The notes below the pieces were generated by a model. It saw only the letters and a program-made list of their open reading frames with translations, ran no database searches and was not told the origin of the DNA. Positions 7,977 through 12,697 of a stretch of 12,697 bases of DNA are shown piece by piece. Each line of letters opens with the position of its first letter. The stretch's first letter is position 1. Source of the DNA: Leptospira sp. (GTDB lineage: Bacteria > Spirochaetota > Leptospiria > Leptospirales > Leptospiraceae); NCBI GenBank assembly GCA_021413405.1, contig JAIOQL010000118.1, forward strand, positions 1 through 12,697. Reading direction: 5' to 3'. The translations under genes and the position numbers were made by a program.

Positions 7977-8282
7977 TTAGCTTTTGTCCTGGACTGGTTT
8001 TGATTCTGTTACTGGAGCTGCTACAGGCGGGGAAGCAGGGGTTGGCGCTGGCGATGACTGCCCCGCACCGGAATCCTTTGGAGCGGAAGAGGATGAATCT
8101 TTCTTGTAGTCGTTAACATAAAAACCGCTTCCTTTGAAAATAATGCCTCCTCCGAATGAAATCTGTCTTTCCACCTTCCCGTTTTTTCCACAGAGACAAT
8201 GAGTCAATGGTTCAGATTTGATAGATTGAAAATGTTCGAACACTTTGCTGCATTCCATGCATTTGTAATCGTAAGTTGGCAT
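7977..8282 (-). CDS. FmdB-family zinc ribbon protein
   Basis: A 101-residue protein with the typical FmdB/CxxC_CxxC_SSSS opening, MPTYDYKCMECSKVFEHFQS, then KSEPLTHC. Zinc ligands would be C8 and C11 (CxxC) and C29 and C31. The second pair reads CLC, one residue closer than the usual CxxC, which may alter metal binding. After the FGGGIIFKGSGFYVNDYK signature (43-60) comes a disordered Ser/Pro/Ala-rich tail (62-101). The biochemical role of this family is poorly defined. An AAGGA ribosome binding site (8288-8292) lies five bases before the ATG. It is followed two bases later by lpxI and lies 40 bases after the macrodomain gene. Confidence 0.9.
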   Translation of the reverse strand: MPTYDYKCMECSKVFEHFQSIKSEPLTHCLCGKNGKVERQISFGGGIIFKGSGFYVNDYKKDSSSSAPKDSGAGQSSPAPTPASPPVAAPVTESKPVQDKS

Positions 8283-8298
8283 AGTTTTCCTTTTTGGG

Positions 8299-8309
8299 TG
8301 AGTTACTCA
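8299..8309. promoter_or_regulatory. Perfect dyad TGAGTTACTCA before the fmdB-lpxI-lpxB genes
   Basis: An 11-base odd palindrome lies in the 40-base gap upstream of the FmdB-like gene, seven bases before its AAGGA ribosome binding site. Read on the minus strand, TTGACA (8313-8318) precedes it, but no -10-like hexamer follows at 16-18 bases. It could be an operator or a chance palindrome; no regulator can be named. Confidence 0.25.
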
Positions 8310-8322
8310 ACCTGTCAAGCGT

Positions 8323-8841
8323 TTACTTCTCTTCCAGAAGAAAGTCTTTATATACCATAAAATCTTTTTCGCTGAAGGTGACAAAAATGATTTTTGATAT
8401 TTCCGGGTTTTTGGCTATGAAGGACCGGACTTCCCGGATAGCTATTTTACTGGCTTCGCTTGCCGGGTAGCCATAAACTCCAGTGCTGATTGATGGAAAT
8501 GCTATGGATTTCAGGTTATATTGAGTGGCCAGTGCCAGACAATTCCGGTAACAGTCAGAAAGAAGTTCCGGTTCGTTATTCTTACCGCCTTTCCAGATTG
8601 GTCCGGCAGTGTGTATTATCCATTTTGCTGGAAGTCTGTAGCCTTTTGTGATTTTTGCTTCACCGGTTTTGCATCCACCCAAAGATCTGCATTCTGTTAG
8701 TAGCTCCGGTCCGGCCGCACTATGAATTGCTCCGTCAACACCGCCGCCGCCGAGAAGTGTAGTGTTCGCCGCATTCACGATCGCGTCAGCCCTGATTTTT
8801 GTAATGTCTCCGTTTATTAATTCTATGACTCCCATCTTCAA
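8323..8841 (-). CDS. MacroD-type macrodomain protein, probable ADP-ribosyl/O-acetyl-ADP-ribose hydrolase
   Basis: A 172-residue single macrodomain close to E. coli YmdB and MacroD. These bind ADP-ribose, deacetylate O-acetyl-ADP-ribose and remove mono-ADP-ribose from acidic residues. Visible: NGDIT (10-14), DAIVNAAN (19-26), GGGGVDGAIHSAAG (31-44) with the catalytic-type Asp36, CKTGEAKITKGY (57-68), HTAGP (77-81) and the phosphate-binding loop STGVYGYP (119-126). Two starts are possible: TTG at 8841 and ATG at 8835. The AGGA at 8850-8853 is 8 bases from the TTG but 14 from the ATG, so TTG is preferred. It is first in a leftward set followed by the FmdB-like gene, lpxI and lpxB; no functional link to lipid A is known. 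Confidence 0.93.
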   Translation of the reverse strand: MKMGVIELINGDITKIRADAIVNAANTTLLGGGGVDGAIHSAAGPELLTECRSLGGCKTGEAKITKGYRLPAKWIIHTAGPIWKGGKNNEPELLSDCYRNCLALATQYNLKSIAFPSISTGVYGYPASEASKIAIREVRSFIAKNPEISKIIFVTFSEKDFMVYKDFLLEEK

Positions 8842-8873
8842 ACTGTCTTTCCTGCAAATCTAAAAAAATCTGA

Positions 8874-8970
8874 CCACAGAGTCACCGGGAATCATAAATT
8901 TCCCACTTCCGGTGAGATTTGTCTGATAAAGTTTTTTAGAAACCTCCGTGTCTTTGTACCCCGTGGCAAA
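8874..8970. repeat. Intergenic CACAGAG/CTCCGTG dyad repeat, copy 2
   Basis: A relative of the element at 731-797. It begins CCACAGAG and ends CCTCCGTGTCTTTGTACCC followed by CGTGG. Inside, TCACCGG (8882-8888) and CCGGTGA (8909-8915) are perfect complements, and GGGAA/TTCCC gives an alternative inner stem. The outer arms pair only partly. It fills most of the 153 bases between the 138-residue protein gene and the macrodomain gene, so it may sit in the macrodomain promoter region. Confidence 0.6.
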
Positions 8971-8994
8971 ATTCATTTGCTGTTATGAAGTCAA

Positions 8995-9411
8995 TCAGTA
9001 GCACATCTTTGACAGATACAACTGCCAGTCCAGATAATAAACCTGGTTGATCCCATAGTCAAAAGTTTCAAAAAGCCAGATTTCCGGATCGTTGATCAAG
9101 TTCCCATACTCACCATAAACCTGTGTGATGTCTGAATGAATTCTTGAAAAAACAGTGTAGTGTTCATCCGCAAATGGATGAAGCTGCCGGTCATGAAAGG
9201 CATATAACGCTCCAAGAATAGACGAAGTGATTCCTTTTTTCAGAAAATCCGTCCGGATTTCCGGAAAATCAATCAGAATTTTTTCAAGCTGGGGTCTGAT
9301 TATTTCTTCCGGATAGAGGGAAGTCAATTTTTTGTGCTCTTCTTCACGGTAACTTTCACGGGAAGATTTTGAAAGACGTTCCACAAGGTCCTTTGGATCA
9401 GGATTTGCCAT
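8995..9411 (-). CDS. Hypothetical protein, 138 residues
   Basis: I do not recognise this protein. It has no signal peptide or membrane segment and looks soluble and cytoplasmic. The N-terminal third is highly charged (Lys/Arg/Glu/Ser) and probably helical; the C-terminal half is rich in aromatic and acidic residues (HPFADEHYTVF, EIWLFETFDYG, YYLDWQLYLSKMCY). It lies 53 bases downstream of the ubiD-family gene in the same direction, so co-transcription is possible. The ATG has only a weak upstream ribosome binding site. The amino acid make-up and single open frame of normal length support a real gene. Confidence 0.6.
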   Translation of the reverse strand: MANPDPKDLVERLSKSSRESYREEEHKKLTSLYPEEIIRPQLEKILIDFPEIRTDFLKKGITSSILGALYAFHDRQLHPFADEHYTVFSRIHSDITQVYGEYGNLINDPEIWLFETFDYGINQVYYLDWQLYLSKMCY

Positions 9412-9464
9412 TTCTAACCGAAGCCTTGTGATATCGAAAAAGTGAATTCAAAAACAAATTTCTT

Positions 9465-11231
9465 CTATAGCGCATCGATCAGTTTTCCAAATCTTTCTTC
9501 TACACGGGTCACTATTTTTGGATCCGGTTTCACAACATCCGGATACCAGGATTTCAGCCTGCAATCAAAAATGACGGGTGAATCGAAGACAATGTGATTC
9601 CGGATCACTGTTTTTTTTCCGTATATATCTCCAGCGGGTTCAAACCGCGTAAAAATATTCCAGAGAAAATCCTGGTCGGAATTTGTTGCATCTGTTGAAT
9701 CATCCACGAGGAACACAAAAATAAATCCTTTAGTGATACTTTCCTTCAATAGTTCACTGGCGACTGAATCATTCCGTTTATATTTTGGTCCAGAAACTAC
9801 AAGTGCTCCCGGGCAGAATACTCTCGGGGTATGAAAATTTCTGTTTTTTATTTTTCCGGAGATATTTTTTTTCAGACTATTTCTCTTCTCGCCAACTCCA
9901 AGAACGATCATCTTGCTTCCCTTGTTCACCTCGGGACCGGTGTAGTCCAGGGTGTCCTGGGAAATATTTGCAAAGATATGAATGTCCGTTTTTGTGTTCA
10001 CTCTTTCGAGAATTGTTATAAGGGTATTGCGAAAATCTTTCAGCTCGATATTTTCATTCGTTATAAAAAGGCATTTTGTCAGGGAAAGATGTCCTTCCCC
10101 GAGAATCCTTAGGCCGGCACTGAATGCTTCTTTCGGATAACGTTCTTTTACGACAGCGGCGGCTAACGTATGCACTCCTGATTCTTCATATGCCCATACA
10201 GATCTGACTTTCGGCATAACAAGGGGGAACATAGGTGAAAGAAGTTCCTGTAAAAATTCTGCAATAAAATGATCTTCCTGGGGAGGTCGTCCTACAACGG
10301 TTGCCGGCCATATTGCATCATTGCGGTGAAAAATATTTTTAACTTTGAAAACCGGATAATCATGTTGCAGGGCGTAATAGCCATAATGATCTCCAAATGG
10401 TCCTTCCGGTTTCCGGATTTTTGCGGGGATCTCCCCGACCAGAAGAAAATCAGAATCACTGACAATCGGCAGAACGGAAACGTCCGGGTTTCGCGTGATT
10501 TTGAGGCGTTCTCCGAGAAGAAGAGATGCTATGATCAGTTCACTCAATTCTTCCGGCATTGGAGCAACGGCGGCTAACGTCATTGCCGGGGGCCCGCCTA
10601 CGTAAATATGTGCAGGCAGAGATTTTCCTGCCTGCTCTGCTTCAAAATGATGAAATCCGCCGCCGCGGTGGATCTGTATATGCATGCCGGTTGTTTCTTT
10701 ATCATGAAATTGTATCCGGTACATCCCGAGATTTCCTTTGCCGTTCACTATGCTTTCCGTATAAACCAGCGGAAGAGTTATGAACGCTCCCCCGTCTTTT
10801 GGCCAGGAAACCAGTTGCGGCAGTTCAAAATTATTTACTGGTGAAATTTTATTATCGAGCACTGCTGCAGTTGAAACTTTTTTCAGACCGACTTTGAGTG
10901 CTTCGAATGCGAGACTTCTTGCTTCCCAGATTTTTTTCGGAGTCGGAGGCATGATCTTTTCCGCTGTCTGCGCAATTTTTTTTATGAGCCCGACGGGTCG
11001 TGAGCCAAATGCAATCTCTATCCGTTTTGCAGATCCGTATAGGTTAGTCGCCATTGGGAACCTGGTGCCTTTGACATTCTCGAACAAAATGGCAGGACCT
11101 TTTTTCGAAACAACACGTCTCTGGATTTCCGCCAGTTCCTGGTTCGGGTCTACTTCTTCACTGATAACGAGAAGTTCCTTTTCTTTTCTCAGAGCGTCTA
11201 CGAATTCTTTTGTGGAATGAATTGGTTTCAA
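9465..11231 (-). CDS. UbiD-family decarboxylase, menaquinone/aromatic acid type
   Basis: A 588-residue member of the UbiD family, which uses prenylated FMN (made by UbiX) to remove carboxyl groups from aromatic or unsaturated acids. The segment NLGMYRIQ (167-174) carries the conserved arginine (R172), and KPEGPFGDHYGYY (274-286) carries the acidic pair E276 and D281, matching the Arg-Glu-Glu/Asp triad. HIQIHRGGGFHH (184-195) and VVGRPPQEDHF (312-322) are further family-like blocks. The length is nearer the long menaquinone decarboxylases (about 600) than E. coli UbiD (about 497). The start is TTG at 11231; the first in-frame Met is at residue 60, too late. No ubiX or other quinone gene is in the window, so the substrate is open: a menaquinone precursor is likely but not shown. 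Confidence 0.88.
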   Translation of the reverse strand: MKPIHSTKEFVDALRKEKELLVISEEVDPNQELAEIQRRVVSKKGPAILFENVKGTRFPMATNLYGSAKRIEIAFGSRPVGLIKKIAQTAEKIMPPTPKKIWEARSLAFEALKVGLKKVSTAAVLDNKISPVNNFELPQLVSWPKDGGAFITLPLVYTESIVNGKGNLGMYRIQFHDKETTGMHIQIHRGGGFHHFEAEQAGKSLPAHIYVGGPPAMTLAAVAPMPEELSELIIASLLLGERLKITRNPDVSVLPIVSDSDFLLVGEIPAKIRKPEGPFGDHYGYYALQHDYPVFKVKNIFHRNDAIWPATVVGRPPQEDHFIAEFLQELLSPMFPLVMPKVRSVWAYEESGVHTLAAAVVKERYPKEAFSAGLRILGEGHLSLTKCLFITNENIELKDFRNTLITILERVNTKTDIHIFANISQDTLDYTGPEVNKGSKMIVLGVGEKRNSLKKNISGKIKNRNFHTPRVFCPGALVVSGPKYKRNDSVASELLKESITKGFIFVFLVDDSTDATNSDQDFLWNIFTRFEPAGDIYGKKTVIRNHIVFDSPVIFDCRLKSWYPDVVKPDPKIVTRVEERFGKLIDAL

Positions 11232-11248
11232 ATTGCTTTCTACAAGAG

Positions 11249-11277
11249 AGTATTTTTCCTATACAGTTTTTTTGCAA
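11249..11277 (-). promoter_or_regulatory. Candidate sigma-70 promoter for the ubiD-family gene
   Basis: Read on the minus strand, TTGCAA (11272-11277) and AATACT (11249-11254) are 17 bases apart, immediately upstream of the TTG start. The implied leader would be only about a dozen bases. TGTATA within the spacer is an alternative -10. Confidence 0.3.
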
Positions 11278-11313
11278 TCATTGTTAAATCCGGTTTCTGT
11301 TTCTAAAATTGGA

Positions 11314-12375
11314 TCACTGTTCTACGCAAACTAACTTCGCAGAAGCTGCGCAGGCTATAGATCCGCTGCTGAAGTAATTGGGATATACCGCAGAGTTCAA
11401 TTGTCCCCGGTTTCCAGTTCCTCCTCCAATCCATGAACTGCAATCTAATGTCCCGCCTACGACAGTCCAATCGCTTTCGATTCCGGTTCAAAAATTTCCA
11501 CCACCGCCAGACATTGCATTTGAAACCGATGTCAATACACGATCGGCAGTCGCTTGACCAACCACAGTGCCATCCGGACGTGTATATAATGTAAACGATT
11601 TTAGAACCCAATTCACTGCTTCTGCACTGCTTACACCTACGCAATCTGGTGTGCTCGAACAGGGCATCCGCGTTGGCGCGACTGTATCTCCAATGAGGGC
11701 CAGATAGGTGGAAGTATTTGGTTTACTTGCATCACTACTGCATGTGGCATCGGCACCAGCGAGTCCGCCTAAATTTCCGTTAGATGATGCAGTTGTAACA
11801 TACAGGAATTTTGTATTGGAAATCATCTGATAAATTGCCTTCTGTCCTGATTTATTTTTTACCACAACTGTAAAATAATAAGGTGTTGCGGGAGCGAGTC
11901 CAGTAACAGGTAGGGATGTTAATCCAGGGGTGTACGAATTGAGTGCCGTTCCGTTTGTTTCGGCTTGCGAAACAGTGCTAATATTATTCGAAGTCGAACG
12001 GTATACTATATATTCAAAATCCGATTGTGAACCGGAATTATCAACCGCAGACCAGCTTAAATTCAAAGAAGTAGGGGAAGTCTGGGAAAAAGAAACCACT
12101 CCCTGGCCACCTGGACTTGGGATGTTCGCTCCATTGCTGCTATCACTGCCTCCGCCACCAGTTATTTTATTAAAAGGAACTGAACATTGCACCGAAACGT
12201 CATTTAGTGCTACCTTCGTAACCAATAATTTTGTGAAATTTCTACTGTTATGGTCGCAAGGATTTTCAAATCGAGGTGAGTTACAATATTGTAACATGAT
12301 AAAAGGGAAAATCCAGAAAATAAAAACCATCGCAGGCTCCAGGAGTTTTCCCCAAAAGTAGGGGCATTTTCGCAT
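11314..12375 (-). pseudogene. FN3-DUF1554 lipoprotein with an in-frame TGA
   Basis: A Leptospira-type surface lipoprotein gene. The start is firm: AGGAG (12383-12387) lies seven bases before the ATG. A long signal (1-30) ends in MLQYC with Cys31 as the lipidated residue, followed by the ENPCD segment seen in Leptospira lipoproteins. A Gly/Ser linker (72-92) leads to a fibronectin type III domain (about 92-183: LNLSWSAVD, FEYIVYRS, LAPATPYYFTVVV) and then DUF1554 (from about 188: KFLYVTT, GLAGADATCSS). At codon 296 (11488-11490) a TGA interrupts SGGGGNF. The same frame continues for 57 more residues, TGIESDWTV, CSSWIGGG, to KLVCVEQ and its proper TGA at 11314-11316. DUF1554 proteins normally read WTG here, so one TGG-to-TGA change explains it. 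As written the product is 295 residues, lacking the domain's end and two cysteines. Read-through or sequence error remain possible. DUF1554-type (Len-like) proteins have been linked to host-ligand binding. Confidence 0.85.
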
Positions 12376-12697
12376 TGTAATTCTCCTGCTATGTAAAAAC
12401 GATCAGGATTTGATTTCAATTTTCCGTAATCAGTCTTTGCATAGAAATTACCCCAATACTTCTTCCTGCAATCTAAAAAAAATATTACGACAAAAATAAA
12501 AAAAATTTGCGTGTTAGAGAATAAAACATTTATAATTATTTCAAAATTTTCTTTCAGCCACTGTGCGGGATTTTTCTAAAAAAATCAAAAAGGCAGAACG
12601 CAGTATGATATGGTTCAAGAAATTCCAAATAGATTAATTTTTCACTACTTGTATTATAAAAGATATAGAGCCGGAATCTTTTATCCTTTGGATTTAA
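12376..12697. other. AT-rich upstream region of the FN3-DUF1554 gene
   Basis: These 322 bases hold no complete gene. They contain the AGGAG ribosome binding site of the lipoprotein gene, long A/T runs (12473-12508), and an AGATTGCAGGAA motif after a T-run on the minus strand (12463-12483) resembling one before the macrodomain gene. A possible minus-strand gene tail occupies 12554-12697. I could not fix a promoter with confidence. Confidence 0.5.
12554..12697 (-). CDS. Possible C-terminal end of a gene cut by the window edge
   Basis: On the minus strand one frame is open from the window edge to a TGA at 12554-12556, giving 47 residues: it passes through KRFRLYIFYN and LIYLEFLEPY and ends FFRKIPHSG. 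The other two minus-strand frames close within a few codons of the edge. The composition (alternating Tyr/Phe/Leu/Ile with Lys/Arg/Glu) resembles protein more than noise, and the region is AT-rich, where stops are frequent. I do not recognise the family. It could still be chance. Confidence 0.3.
   Translation of the reverse strand, partial: LNPKDKRFRLYIFYNTSSEKLIYLEFLEPYHTAFCLFDFFRKIPHSG

Noticed and set aside
8290..8318. A sigma-70 promoter using TTGACA at 8313-8318
   Set aside because: The expected -10 position reads AAAAAG on the minus strand, which is not a usable -10.
10780..11220. A 146-codon plus-strand open frame opposite the UbiD-family gene
   Set aside because: Antisense shadow with low-complexity Ser/Phe-rich translation and no ribosome binding site.
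11488..11490. TGA read as selenocysteine
   Set aside because: The family has tryptophan here, no redox motif surrounds the site, and no obvious selenocysteine insertion hairpin follows. A single TGG-to-TGA change is simpler.
11303..11644. A 113-codon open frame on the minus strand covering the end of the DUF1554 gene
   Set aside because: It is in a different frame, has an odd Arg/Cys/Trp-rich composition and no family features. The true continuation is in frame with the upstream lipoprotein across the TGA.
1..12697. CRISPR array, tRNA, rRNA, insertion sequence or prophage genes
   Set aside because: No regularly spaced repeats, cloverleaf-like segments, transposase or phage motifs were seen on reading both strands.

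Overview
The window looks like chromosomal DNA from a spirochaete of the Leptospira group (Leptospiraceae or close kin). The best pointer is the lipoprotein at the right end. It joins a loose spirochaetal lipobox, an Asn-Pro-Cys-Asp segment, a fibronectin type III domain and a C-terminal DUF1554 domain, a combination I associate with Leptospira. Lipid A genes (lpxI, lpxB), several loosely defined lipoprotein signals and frequent TTG starts agree. I see no rRNA, tRNA, insertion sequence, phage gene or CRISPR array.

Left part (46-5959): a Nudix hydrolase on the minus strand diverges from a rightward block. That block is a Rep/PcrA-type DNA helicase gene broken into three frames, a TPR lipoprotein, a large membrane-anchored AsmA-like protein and a small lipoprotein. 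Gaps are 1 and 28 bases, and the last pair overlaps by 16, so they can share a transcript. The last three are predicted envelope proteins.

Middle (5925-8841): a leftward block of MacroD-type macrodomain, FmdB-like zinc ribbon, lpxI and lpxB. It meets the rightward block tail to tail, with a 35-base coding overlap. LpxI and LpxB catalyse consecutive steps of lipid A synthesis: UDP-2,3-diacylglucosamine to lipid X, then lipid X plus UDP-diacylglucosamine to the disaccharide. The AsmA-like protein next door is also an envelope protein.

Right part (8995-12697): a leftward UbiD-family decarboxylase, an unrecognised 138-residue protein, and the FN3-DUF1554 lipoprotein. The lipoprotein reading frame is interrupted by one in-frame TGA where a tryptophan is expected, and the domain continues in the same frame to its natural end. 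About 320 AT-rich bases follow, perhaps holding the tail of another leftward gene.

Most worth checking: (1) the helicase has two lesions, each apparently losing roughly 80 bases and shifting frame, while all motifs stay intact; (2) the TGA in the DUF1554 gene; (3) two copies of an intergenic CACAGAG/CTCCGTG dyad repeat; (4) the AsmA-like gene between two lipoprotein genes, facing lipid A genes. I found no clearly new defence or mobile system.
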